Below are positions 34,736 through 42,616 of a DNA stretch of 64,000 nt, in pieces. Location: NCBI RefSeq assembly GCF_026107375.2, contig NZ_JAPCIA010000001.1, positions 248,001 through 312,000 on the forward strand, read 5' to 3'. Every line of letters begins with the position of its first letter. Positions within the stretch are counted from its first letter, which is position 1. The translations under genes were made by a program, and so were the position numbers. The notes under the pieces were generated by a model, which worked only from the letters and a program-made list of their open reading frames with translations, had not been told where the DNA came from and did not search any database. The DNA is from Sphingomonas sp. BT-65 (lineage in GTDB: Bacteria > Pseudomonadota > Alphaproteobacteria > Sphingomonadales > Sphingomonadaceae).

Positions 34736-35141
34736 CGGGCGGGATCTGTGCGGGATACTGTGGAAGCTGTGGGTCCAGGCACGCCCATTCGGGTGCCGCG
34801 CTGGTCCAGATCACCGCCTCGGGCGCACGCAGATTCGGATCGTCGAGCGCGCCCGCGCGGATGAAGGTGAGGTGCGGGCGGCTCTCGGCCAGGCTGAAGA
34901 TCGGCGTGCCGCAGGTGGGGCAGAAGCCGCGGCGCATGCGGTTGCCGCTGTCCGCGATGCTCTCGTGCCAGCGGATCTCGCCGGTCGTGGTCACCGCTTC
35001 GCTCGGGAAGCAGACGTTCACCGTCGCGGTGCCGCCCCCCAGATACTGGCACAGCCGGCACCAGCATTGCCGCGCGGCAAGCGGTTCGCCCTCGATCGCG
35101 ATGCGGACCTGGCCGCACAGGCATCCCGCGCTATGGGTCAC
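34728..35141 (-). CDS. GFA family protein
   Basis: A 137-residue zinc-binding protein of the glutathione-dependent formaldehyde-activating enzyme / CENP-V family. The three Cys motifs are plain: CLCG (8-11), CWCRLC (26-31) and CPTCGTP (74-80). Bacterial members are often of unknown substrate and the formaldehyde role is not general. It starts with GTG, overlapping the MoxR stop by 4 nt (GTGA). Confidence 0.88.
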   Translation of the reverse strand: MTHSAGCLCGQVRIAIEGEPLAARQCWCRLCQYLGGGTATVNVCFPSEAVTTTGEIRWHESIADSGNRMRRGFCPTCGTPIFSLAESRPHLTFIRAGALDDPNLRAPEAVIWTSAAPEWACLDPQLPQYPAQIPPVA

Positions 35142-35983
35142 TTCGCCTGCCTTCTTGCCATGAACGCCAGCCGCTCGAACAGCATCACGTCCTGCTCGTT
35201 CTTGAGCAGCGCGCCGTGCAGCGGGGGGATCGCCTTGCTCGGGTCGCGCGACTGGAGGACGTCGAGCGGCATGTCCTCATGCAGCAGCAGCTTGAGCCAG
35301 TCGAGCAGCTCGCTGGTGCTCGGCTTCTTCTTGAGCCCCGGCACCTCGCGGATGTCGTAGAAGATGTCCATCGCCTTGCTCACCAGCAGCTTCTGGATGC
35401 CGGGGAAGTGGACGTCGATGATCGCCTGCATCGTCTCGCGGTCAGGGAATTTGATGTAGTGGAAGAAGCAGCGGCGCAGGAACGCGTCGGGCAGTTCCTT
35501 CTCATTGTTGGAGGTGATCACCACGATCGGCCGCTCGGCGGCGCGCACCGTCTCGCCGGTCTCGTAGACATGGAATTCCATGCGATCGAGTTCCTGGAGC
35601 AGGTCGTTGGGGAATTCGATATCGGCCTTGTCGATCTCGTCGATCAGCAGCACGGGCAGGGTGGGGGAGGTGAACGCCTCCCACAATTTGCCCTTGCGGA
35701 TGTAGTTGGAGATGTCGTGGACGCGTTCCTCGCCGAGTTGCCCGTCACGCAGCCGCGCCACCGCGTCATATTCATACAGGCCCTGATGCGCCTTGGTCGT
35801 CGACTTGACGTTCCACTCGATCAGCGGCGCGCTCACCGCCTTGGCGATCTCGTACGCCAGCACGGTCTTGCCCGTCCCCGGCTCGCCCTTGACCAGCAGG
35901 GGGCGACGCAGTGTGACCGCGGCGTTGACCGCGACCTTGAGGTCTTCGGTCGCGACGTAACTTTGCGTGCCTTCGAAGCGCAT
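35138..35983 (-). CDS. MoxR-family AAA+ ATPase
   Basis: A 281-residue ATPase; ATG 35983 (MRFEGTQSYVATEDLKVAVN) is preferred over an upstream in-frame start. Walker A is GEPGTGKT at 33-40, Walker B VLLIDEIDKAD from 111, sensor 1 VVITSNNEKELPDAF, and the arginine-finger segment LRRCFFHYI follows. MoxR proteins usually act as chaperones with a von Willebrand factor A partner encoded next door. No such partner is adjacent here; GFA and DUF817 genes follow instead. Confidence 0.9.
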   Translation of the reverse strand: MRFEGTQSYVATEDLKVAVNAAVTLRRPLLVKGEPGTGKTVLAYEIAKAVSAPLIEWNVKSTTKAHQGLYEYDAVARLRDGQLGEERVHDISNYIRKGKLWEAFTSPTLPVLLIDEIDKADIEFPNDLLQELDRMEFHVYETGETVRAAERPIVVITSNNEKELPDAFLRRCFFHYIKFPDRETMQAIIDVHFPGIQKLLVSKAMDIFYDIREVPGLKKKPSTSELLDWLKLLLHEDMPLDVLQSRDPSKAIPPLHGALLKNEQDVMLFERLAFMARRQAK

Positions 35984-36130
35984 TCCAGTCTCCGCCGGAT
36001 TGGAAGATCGGGTATGCGGGTAGCGGGATTGCGCCCGGCGACGCAAGCGGTTTGCCTGTCACCTTCCGCTTTCATACAGTCCGCGTGCGGTTTCGACTCG
36101 ACGCCGCGCATGCAGAGAGAGGAACGTTCG

Positions 36131-36577
36131 ATGCCGAAACTGTCTACCGGATCCCTGCTTCTCAGTGCCCCTCTGATGGGCCTCGCGCTTCTCGCCGGAT
36201 GCGGCCAGCAGCCCGCAACCCCAGCCAACGGGACGACCGAAAACACGACGGCCGTCAACGAGACCGCGGCGGCGCCGACTGCCGCCGCACCGCAGACCGT
36301 GGCCTATGACTGCATGCCCGCGCTGCTGCTCAGTGCGACCTATGACAACGCCACCACGCCTGCCAAGGCGCGGCTGACGATCGGCGACCAGAGCTACGAC
36401 CTGACCGGCGTGCAGGCGGCGAGCGGCGCCAAATACGCCACCGACCAGGGTCGCTCGGCCGGCAAGACGCTGGTGTGGTGGACCAAGGGCGAGGAAGGCA
36501 CGCTGTTCGAGGGCAAGGTCGGCGGCACCGAGGCCGACGAGAAGAAGGTCTCGAGCTGCAGTCCGCGTCGCGGCTGA
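36131..36577 (+). CDS. MliC-like lysozyme-inhibitor lipoprotein
   Basis: A 148-residue lipoprotein. Residues 1-24 form a lipoprotein signal (LALLAGC, lipidated Cys24), then a low-complexity Thr/Ala/Asn linker. The C-terminal domain (about 58-145) matches the MliC/PliC fold: YDCMPALLLSATYDN, ARLTIGDQSYDL, ASGAKYATD and the WWTKGEEGTLFEG core, with two Cys (YDC and SSCSP) likely forming a disulfide. These proteins inhibit C-type lysozyme or bind envelope components. It stands alone, divergent from the MoxR operon and followed by a hairpin terminator. Confidence 0.82.
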   Translation: MPKLSTGSLLLSAPLMGLALLAGCGQQPATPANGTTENTTAVNETAAAPTAAAPQTVAYDCMPALLLSATYDNATTPAKARLTIGDQSYDLTGVQAASGAKYATDQGRSAGKTLVWWTKGEEGTLFEGKVGGTEADEKKVSSCSPRRG

Positions 36578-36586
36578 TGTAGGGAC

Positions 36587-36616
36587 GGCGGGGTGCGGCG
36601 ATCGCGCCCCGCCTTT
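36587..36616 (+). terminator. Hairpin terminator after MliC-like gene
   Basis: GGCGGGG (36587-36593) pairs with CCCCGCC (36607-36613), followed by TTT. The loop can form extra GCG/CGC pairs. It sits 9 nt after the lipoprotein stop, between convergent genes. Confidence 0.6.
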
Positions 36617-36628
36617 CCGACGTATCGC

Positions 36629-37294
36629 CTACTGCGCGTCGCGGGCCGAAGCGCGCGCTTCGAGCACGTCCCACAGGCCGCGATGCTGGGCCAGCATCTG
36701 CTGCGCGCCGAACAGCATCGCGCGCTCCACCGGCAGGGTCGCGGCGAGCGCGTCGATCACCGTCGCGGTTTCGAACGGCGGGGGCAGGGCGGAGGCGGGC
36801 GGATCGATCCCCAGCCGCTCCCCGGCGATGTCGAGCAGCGCGCGGATCGCGGGCCAGTCGAGCACCAGCGCGAGCACGGTGCCGTCGGCGCAGCCCGTGC
36901 GGTCGGACTGGGCGAGCATGTCGAGCGCATGACGCTGCGCGGCGATCGCCGCTTCGGACTGGGCCTGGCCCGGCGTGCTCGGCAGCGGGCCTGCCGCGGC
37001 GACGAGGCGGACGATATAGGCGCGCTCGGCGGCGAAGCCAGCGGATGCCTCGGCGATCCATGCGGCGGTCGCGCCTTCGTTTGAATGGCCGAGTGCCTGT
37101 TCGATCACGTCGGGGTGGCGGGCGTGGAGCAGGCAGAACTGGTGCACAGCGTCGGCAAGGTCACGCATCGGGGCGATGCCGGTGGTGAGGCGCGCGAGGA
37201 AGCGATGGCTCGCGCTGCCGTCGGCGGCAACCAGTGCCGTCAACGTGCCCGAAGCTCCGCCAAGTCCCGCCGTCTGCACCGACTCCACCGCCAT
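36629..37294 (-). CDS. Conserved hypothetical protein (DUF6975-like)
   Basis: A 221-residue, Ala-rich, mostly helical soluble protein; start ATG 37294 (MAVESVQTAGLGGASGT). No signal peptide, membrane span or catalytic motif stands out. I recall similar sphingomonad proteins under the label DUF6975, but this rests on general resemblance only. Its upstream region contains three tandem small hairpins (37343-37404). Confidence 0.65.
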   Translation of the reverse strand: MAVESVQTAGLGGASGTLTALVAADGSASHRFLARLTTGIAPMRDLADAVHQFCLLHARHPDVIEQALGHSNEGATAAWIAEASAGFAAERAYIVRLVAAAGPLPSTPGQAQSEAAIAAQRHALDMLAQSDRTGCADGTVLALVLDWPAIRALLDIAGERLGIDPPASALPPPFETATVIDALAATLPVERAMLFGAQQMLAQHRGLWDVLEARASARDAQ

Positions 37295-37691
37295 AGGTCC
37301 CCACGCTCCTTGCGCGCCGGCCGCTCCGGCGCGTGTGAATCCCCTGTGGTCCACAGGTCTATACCGAAGCACGTAAAGACGTGGTTGATGCGCGGTTTAC
37401 CGCGTCGAAGGGTGTGGAAAAGTCGATGGACGCACCACCGGGTCGAGTTGACGAGAAGCGCGCCTGCGGCGCCACTAGCTGAGCCAACCGCTTGGTCGAT
37501 ATGGCTTTTACGCCGGAATTCAGCCTGTGTTCGCGTTGCGGAAGCGGGGCAGAGCAGCGGTTAAGGGGGCACAAAACGATGTGGCCTCGGCGTCGGCGAA
37601 TATGGGCGATGGCCGAAAGACGGGCGTTTTTGAAGGAAGAGTAACCACGTAAGGGCTTTTCAATAACTGACGCGTCAGTTATTTATTCGCC
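37295..37691. other. 397-bp intergenic region with hairpin cluster and operator
   Basis: The only gene-free stretch over 300 bp. It separates the hypothetical gene (minus) from the efflux operon (plus). Contents: inverted repeats CCTGTGG-T-CCACAGG (37343-37357), CACGT-AAAG-ACGTG (37370-37383) and CGCGG-TTTA-CCGCG (37391-37404), and the TetR palindrome at 37662-37683. No convincing ORF or RNA gene is seen between 37405 and 37661. Confidence 0.6.
37662..37683. promoter_or_regulatory. 22-bp perfect palindrome, TetR operator
   Basis: AATAACTGACG followed directly by its exact complement (CGTCAGTTATT). It ends 8 bp before the start codon of the tetR gene, so a bound repressor would block its own translation start and the efflux operon behind it. 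The ACTGAC-GTCAGT core resembles the TGAC-rich operators of TetR/AcrR repressors that control HlyD-ABC pumps. Confidence 0.75.
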
Positions 37692-38306
37692 ATGCCCCGC
37701 CGCACGCCGCCCGATCGCCGCGAGTCGATTCTCACCGCCGCGCGGACCGAATTCGCCGCGCGCGGCTATGCCGGGACGCGGATGGAGGATGTCGCCGCGC
37801 GGGTCGGCATCTCCAAGGCCGCACTTTACCTGCAGTTCGCGGACAAGGCGGCGCTGTTCCGCGAGCTGGTCGACTGGATGCTCGAGACGCGGCTTCCCTC
37901 GGCGCTTCCACCCGCGATGGAGTCGGCGCCGCCCGCTGCGCAGCTCGAGGCGCTGGTGCGCTTCGGGGCGAGCCAGCTCGGTCAGCCCGAGATCGCCTTC
38001 TTGCCCCGCCTCGTGATCGGCGAGGGGGGCAACTTCCCGGAAATGGCACGCACCTATCACGATCGTGCCGTCAACCGGATCCTGACCCTGGTCGAGACGA
38101 TCATCGCGCGCGGCGTCGCGTCCGGGGAATTCCGGGCAGTCGATCCACATCTCGCGGCGCGCAGCGTGGCAGGTGCGCTGCTGCTCGGCGCGTTGTGGAA
38201 GACGGTGTTCGAGCCGGTCGGCGCCGAGCCGGTGGCGATGGAGGAGCTCGCCGCCTCGCACCTCGATATCGTGCTGAACGGGCTTCTTGCGGGAGTGCGC
38301 GGATGA
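37692..38306 (+). CDS. TetR/AcrR family regulator of the efflux operon
   Basis: A 204-residue repressor. The N-terminal HTH is RRESILTAARTEFAARGYAG then MEDVAARVGISKAALYLQF (residues about 9-50). The C-terminal domain has the TetR_C_7-like GVASGEFRAVDPHLAARSVAG segment near 140-160. It precedes the HlyD and ABC genes and overlaps HlyD by 4 nt, so repressor and pump are one transcript under the 22-bp palindrome. Confidence 0.92.
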   Translation: MPRRTPPDRRESILTAARTEFAARGYAGTRMEDVAARVGISKAALYLQFADKAALFRELVDWMLETRLPSALPPAMESAPPAAQLEALVRFGASQLGQPEIAFLPRLVIGEGGNFPEMARTYHDRAVNRILTLVETIIARGVASGEFRAVDPHLAARSVAGALLLGALWKTVFEPVGAEPVAMEELAASHLDIVLNGLLAGVRG

Positions 38307-39271
38307 AACGGATACTGCCCCTCGTCGTGATCGGGATTGCCGTGCTCGCCGGCCTGATCTGGTTCGCCTTCGGGCGCGATGACGGGCCCGAACCGTGGCT
38401 CGGCTATGTCGAGGGCGAGGCGATCGAGGTCGCGGCGCCGGTTTCGGGACAGCTCGCGTCGCTCAACGTCCAGCGCGGCGGGCAGGTGACGGCGGGGCAG
38501 GCACTGTTCGCGCTCAACCCGGAGACGACCGCGGCGGAGTTGCGCCGGCTCGAAGCCCAGCTCGCCACCGCGCGCGCCCAGCGCGACGATCTGACCAAGG
38601 CGCGCCAGCGGCCCGCCGAACTCGATATCGCCCGCGCCCAGCAGGCGGCGGCGCGCGCCGAGGTCACCCGCACCGCGCGCGACTATCAGCGCATCGCGAC
38701 GCTCGCCCAGCGGGGTTTCGCGACCAAGGTGCAGCTCGACGCAGCGCGTGCAGCCGCCGAAAGTGCGCGCGCTGCGCTCAGCCAGGCACAGGCGAGCGAG
38801 GCCTCGGGCGAGCTTGCCGGCCGCACCGACCAGATCGCCGCCGCCGACGCCCAGATCACAGCGGCCGAGGCGGCGATCGCGGCGCAGCAGCGGCGCGGCG
38901 CGGAGATCGCCCCGGCGGCGCCCATCGCCGCACTGGTCGAGCAGACCTATTTCAACCCCGGCGAATGGGTGCCCGCCAACACACCAGTGGTGCGGCTGCT
39001 GCCCCCCGGCCGCGTCAAGATCCGCTTCTATGCGCCGCAGGACGCGATCTCCGGCCTCAAGCCGGGGTCGAAGGTGCGCGTCAGCTGCGACGGATGTGGC
39101 GATCCGGTCGCCGCGACCGTCCGCTATGTCGCGCCCCAGGCCGAGTTCACGCCACCGGTGATCTATTCGGAGCGCGCGCGCGCAAAATTGGTCTTCCTGG
39201 TCGAGGCCTATCCCGATGCCGGGGTCGAGCGGCTGCGTCCCGGCCTCCCGGTCGAGGTCCACCCGCAATGA
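38303..39271 (+). CDS. HlyD-family periplasmic adaptor
   Basis: A 322-residue membrane-fusion protein. An N-terminal membrane anchor (ILPLVVIGIAVLAGLIWFAF) is followed by a lipoyl half-motif (EAIEVAAPVSGQLASLNVQRG), a long coiled-coil hairpin of about 100 residues (ARAQRDDLTKARQ to AAEAAIAAQQRRG) and a beta-barrel region (APIAALVEQTYFNPGEWVPA). It links the ABC pump to an outer-membrane channel not encoded here. It resembles the YbhG arm of the YbhFGRS system. Confidence 0.9.
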   Translation: MKRILPLVVIGIAVLAGLIWFAFGRDDGPEPWLGYVEGEAIEVAAPVSGQLASLNVQRGGQVTAGQALFALNPETTAAELRRLEAQLATARAQRDDLTKARQRPAELDIARAQQAAARAEVTRTARDYQRIATLAQRGFATKVQLDAARAAAESARAALSQAQASEASGELAGRTDQIAAADAQITAAEAAIAAQQRRGAEIAPAAPIAALVEQTYFNPGEWVPANTPVVRLLPPGRVKIRFYAPQDAISGLKPGSKVRVSCDGCGDPVAATVRYVAPQAEFTPPVIYSERARAKLVFLVEAYPDAGVERLRPGLPVEVHPQ

Positions 39272-40200
39272 GCGACGCGCCCGCGATCGACGTCAACGGG
39301 CTGACCAAGAGGTTCGGCAATCGCACCGTGGTCGACAAGTTCAGCCTCGAGGTCGCGCGCGGCCGCATCTGCGGCTTCCTCGGCCCCAACGGCTCGGGCA
39401 AGACCACCACGTTGCGCATGATCTGCGGCCTGCTCATCCCCGATGGCGGCGAGGGCACAGTGCTCGGTCTCAACCTGCGCACCCAGCGCGAGCTGATCAA
39501 GCTCAAGATCGGCTACATGACCCAGCGCTTCGGCCTGTTCGAGGACCTGACGATCCGCGAGAACCTCGCCTTCGTCGCCGACGCCTATGGTCTCGACGCC
39601 AAGACGCAGCGGGTGACCGCCGCGCTCGAACGTCTCGGGCTCGAAACGCGCGCCGATCAGCTCGCCGGCACGCTCTCGGGCGGGTGGAAACAGCGGCTCG
39701 CGCTCGCCGCCTGCGTATTGCACGATCCCGAGATATTGCTGCTCGACGAGCCCACCGCGGGCGTCGACCCGCTCGCCCGGCGCGAATTCTGGGACCAGGT
39801 CCATATGCTCTCGGCGGAGGGTACCACCGTGCTCGTTTCGACCCATTATATGGACGAGGCCGAGCGCTGCCACGACATCGCCTATATCGCCTATGGCGTG
39901 CTGCTCGCGCGCGGCACAGCAGAGGAGATCGTCGCCGGCTCGGGCCTCGTCGCGCTGGCGGGGGAGGGACCGGGCGCCGACCGCCTCGCCCCGCAGCTCG
40001 AGAACAAGCCCGGCGTCGACATGGCCGCCGCCTTCGGCCCCACATTGCACGTCTGCGGCCGCGACATGGCCGCGCTGCGCGCCGCGGTCGCCGATGTCGC
40101 ACCCGGGATCAACTGGCGCGAGACCGAACCGACGCTGGAGGACGTGTTCATCCATCTGATGCGCGGCGCGACCGACAACAGCACCGGGCCGGCCGAATGA
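39268..40200 (+). CDS. ABC transporter ATP-binding protein
   Basis: A 310-residue ATPase. Walker A GPNGSGKTT is near residues 38-46, signature LSGGWKQRLALAA near 134-146, Walker B ILLLDEPTAGVDP and the H-loop STHYMDEAERC follow. The C-terminal ~70 residues are an accessory domain typical of drug-export ABC-2 ATPases (YbhF, NodI-like). ATG 39268 overlaps the adaptor stop; ATGA overlap with the permease follows. Confidence 0.94.
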   Translation: MSDAPAIDVNGLTKRFGNRTVVDKFSLEVARGRICGFLGPNGSGKTTTLRMICGLLIPDGGEGTVLGLNLRTQRELIKLKIGYMTQRFGLFEDLTIRENLAFVADAYGLDAKTQRVTAALERLGLETRADQLAGTLSGGWKQRLALAACVLHDPEILLLDEPTAGVDPLARREFWDQVHMLSAEGTTVLVSTHYMDEAERCHDIAYIAYGVLLARGTAEEIVAGSGLVALAGEGPGADRLAPQLENKPGVDMAAAFGPTLHVCGRDMAALRAAVADVAPGINWRETEPTLEDVFIHLMRGATDNSTGPAE

Positions 40201-41336
40201 CCCAGGGTCTCATCCTCGCCTGGCGCCGCATCTGGGCGGTCCTCGTCAAGGAGGTCCACCAGCTCCGCCGCGACCCGCTCACCTTCGGCATGGTCGTCGG
40301 CCTGCCGCTGGTCCAGCTCATCCTGTTCGGCTTCGCGATCAACAACGATCCCCGCCACCTGCGCGCCGCGCTCGAGATGAACGACCATTCGTCGATCACT
40401 CGCACGGTCGAGAATTCGCTGCGCGCCAGTTCCTATTTCGAGCTGGTACCGGTGACGAAGCCGGGGGAAGGCGAGGCGATGCTGCGCCGTGGCTCGGTCC
40501 AGTTCCTGATCGTCGTGCCGAGTGACTTCACCCGCGATCTCGTCCGCGGCGAGCGCCCCCAGCTCCTCGTCCTCGCCGACGCGACCGATCCCGCCGCGAC
40601 CGGCAATGCCACCTTCGCGGTCGAGCAGGCGGTGCTCTCAGGCCTGCGCCACGACCTGATCGGACCGCTCTCGGCGCGTGCGGGCACCCCGTCTCCAGTC
40701 GATGTGGTCATCCAGCGCCGCTACAATCCCGAGGGAATCACCAGCCACAACATCGTCCCCGGCCTGCTCGCCGTCGTCCTCTCGATGACGATGGTGATGA
40801 TGACGTCGATCGCCGTCGCGCGCGAGCGCGAGCGCGGCACGATGGAGAACCTTCTCGCCATGCCGCTGCGCCCGATGGAGGTGATGGCGGGCAAGATCCT
40901 GCCCTATGTGCTGATCGGCGCGGCACAGACGGTGATCATCGTCGTCCTCGCCGGCCTGATCTTCTCCGTGCCCTTCGCCGGCGCCGCCTGGCTGCTCGCG
41001 CTCGCCACCTTGGTCTTCATCACCGTCAGCCTGTTGCTCGGCTTCACGCTCTCGACCTTCGCCAAGACGCAGATGCAGGCGATGCAGATGAGCTTCTTCT
41101 ACATCCTGCCCTCGATCCTGCTCTCGGGCTTCGCCTTCCCCTATGCCGGCATGCCGCGCTGGGCGCAGTGGCTGGGCGAGTTGCTTCCGGTCACCCACTA
41201 TCTCCGCGTGGTGCGCGGGGTAATGCTCAAGGGCTGGGTGGCGAGCGAGGCGCTCACCCAGCTTCTCATCCTCGCCGTGCTGGGCGGGGTGTTCGCGGTG
41301 ATCGCGATCCGCCGTTACGGGGATACGCTGGAGTAG
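40197..41336 (+). CDS. ABC-2 type transporter permease
   Basis: A 379-residue permease of the YbhS/YbhR type. An N-terminal helix (PLTFGMVVGLPLVQLILFGF) is followed by a large periplasmic domain of about 130 residues, then five or six C-terminal helices (for example NIVPGLLAVVLSMTMVMM, ERGTMENLLAMPLRPMEVM coupling segment, ILPSILLSGFAFPYAGMP). Together with the HlyD adaptor it should export drugs or lipids. The long shadow frame that begins in the HlyD gene is not real. Confidence 0.92.
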   Translation: MTQGLILAWRRIWAVLVKEVHQLRRDPLTFGMVVGLPLVQLILFGFAINNDPRHLRAALEMNDHSSITRTVENSLRASSYFELVPVTKPGEGEAMLRRGSVQFLIVVPSDFTRDLVRGERPQLLVLADATDPAATGNATFAVEQAVLSGLRHDLIGPLSARAGTPSPVDVVIQRRYNPEGITSHNIVPGLLAVVLSMTMVMMTSIAVARERERGTMENLLAMPLRPMEVMAGKILPYVLIGAAQTVIIVVLAGLIFSVPFAGAAWLLALATLVFITVSLLLGFTLSTFAKTQMQAMQMSFFYILPSILLSGFAFPYAGMPRWAQWLGELLPVTHYLRVVRGVMLKGWVASEALTQLLILAVLGGVFAVIAIRRYGDTLE

Positions 41337-41440
41337 AGCGCGGCTCTCGAAGAAAGTCCTGTCTGACAGGTTGCGTGGAGCGGTGGCTGGAACTACCACC
41401 GTCGTGCACCCGGAAGAATCACGACAGACGGAGAGAGAAT

Positions 41441-42565
41441 ATGCTCGGAAGGGCCCTCATATCGGGCATGGCGGCGCTTCTGGCGCTGCCCGCGGCGGCG
41501 CAGGATTACGGGCTCGACCGGCGCGACGACAATTTCCGCGAACGGCTGGTGCTGACCGAGGAGGCTCAGGCACCGGTGGTCGGCCCGGATCATCCGGGAC
41601 TCGCGGGCAACAAGTCCGGGTTCGAGAACGGCTTCACGCTGAAGCTTGGCGGCATCTATCACATGTTCATCTCGGAGATGTTCGAGCGGCCGCACCTCGA
41701 CCTGCGCATCGCGCACTGGACGAGCAGCGACGCGATCCACTGGACCCGCAAGGGCACGATCATGGAGAGCAAGCCCGGCCGGTCGCCGGAAAACCCCTTG
41801 TCCGAAGTGTGGATGCAGACGGTGATTTTCGACAAGAAGACCGACCGCTGGACCCTGTTCTACATCGCCTATCGCGGCGGCAACAGCAGCCGGGGCGAAG
41901 CGCTCAACATGGACCATGAAGGCGTCGCGCGCCGCGCCGTCTCGCAGACGGCGGGGATCGACGGGGTCGGCGGGCCCTACAAGGACGCCGGGGTGGCGAT
42001 GGCGCCCGGCGGCAAGGACGCGGCGCTGTGGGAAGGACAGCAGGGGCTCGATTCCTTCTTCCCCTATCCGGTGGGCGACAAATGGGTGGCGCTGCACGGC
42101 AGCCACAACCACTTCCCGGTCTCGCCCTGGCAGGTCGGCGTCGCAACCGCCAAGAGCATGGACGCGAGCGTCTGGACCCGCGTGCCGAGCGAGCAGCCCT
42201 CGCCGATCGAGGGCCTGTTCATCGAGAACCCGATCGTGACCCGGCTGCGCAATGGCCATTACATCGCGGTCTACGACAACAACCATTTCGCGCCGAACCA
42301 GCCGGACATCGCGGCCAAGCCATTTAACTCAGTGGGCTACAGCATCTCGACGGACGGCATCCGCTGGCACCAGGGGCGCTCGCTGGTGGTGCAGGCGTCG
42401 CCAGCGAGCAACTGGGCGTCCGACCTGCGCACCCCGCTGGGGCTGGTCCCTGAGGAGGATGGCACGTTCACCTTGCTCTACACCGCGCGCATGAAAGACC
42501 GCCCATTCTGGGCGATCGGGCGTGTGCGGGTGAAACTGACGGAGGCGCAGGGCGGCACTGAATGA
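41441..42565 (+). CDS. Secreted five-bladed beta-propeller glycosidase-like protein
   Basis: A 374-residue exported protein with GGAGAGAGAAT directly before ATG 41441. Residues 1-21 are a signal peptide (ALISGMAALLALPAAA, cut before QD). Repeated propeller blades show GGIYHMFISEMF, LRIAHWTSSDAIHWTRKG, WTLFYIAYRGG, VGVATAKSMDASVWTRV and YSISTDGIRWHQG, the pattern of GH43/GH32-like families. I cannot point to the full catalytic triad, so the substrate and even activity remain open. It ends at a strong bidirectional terminator shared with rpoD. Confidence 0.7.
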   Translation: MLGRALISGMAALLALPAAAQDYGLDRRDDNFRERLVLTEEAQAPVVGPDHPGLAGNKSGFENGFTLKLGGIYHMFISEMFERPHLDLRIAHWTSSDAIHWTRKGTIMESKPGRSPENPLSEVWMQTVIFDKKTDRWTLFYIAYRGGNSSRGEALNMDHEGVARRAVSQTAGIDGVGGPYKDAGVAMAPGGKDAALWEGQQGLDSFFPYPVGDKWVALHGSHNHFPVSPWQVGVATAKSMDASVWTRVPSEQPSPIEGLFIENPIVTRLRNGHYIAVYDNNHFAPNQPDIAAKPFNSVGYSISTDGIRWHQGRSLVVQASPASNWASDLRTPLGLVPEEDGTFTLLYTARMKDRPFWAIGRVRVKLTEAQGGTE

Positions 42566-42595
42566 AAAAGGGCGGGAGTGAACCCCGCCCTTTTT
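42565..42595. terminator. Bidirectional rho-independent terminator
   Basis: AAAAAGGGCGGG (42565-42576), a 7-nt loop, and CCCGCCCTTTTT (42584-42595) make a 12-bp stem. On the plus strand it ends the glycosidase-like gene with a T run; on the minus strand the A run becomes a T run and ends the rpoD operon. Confidence 0.9.
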
Positions 42596-42616
42596 GTTTG
42601 TCCGTAGTTCCCGGCC

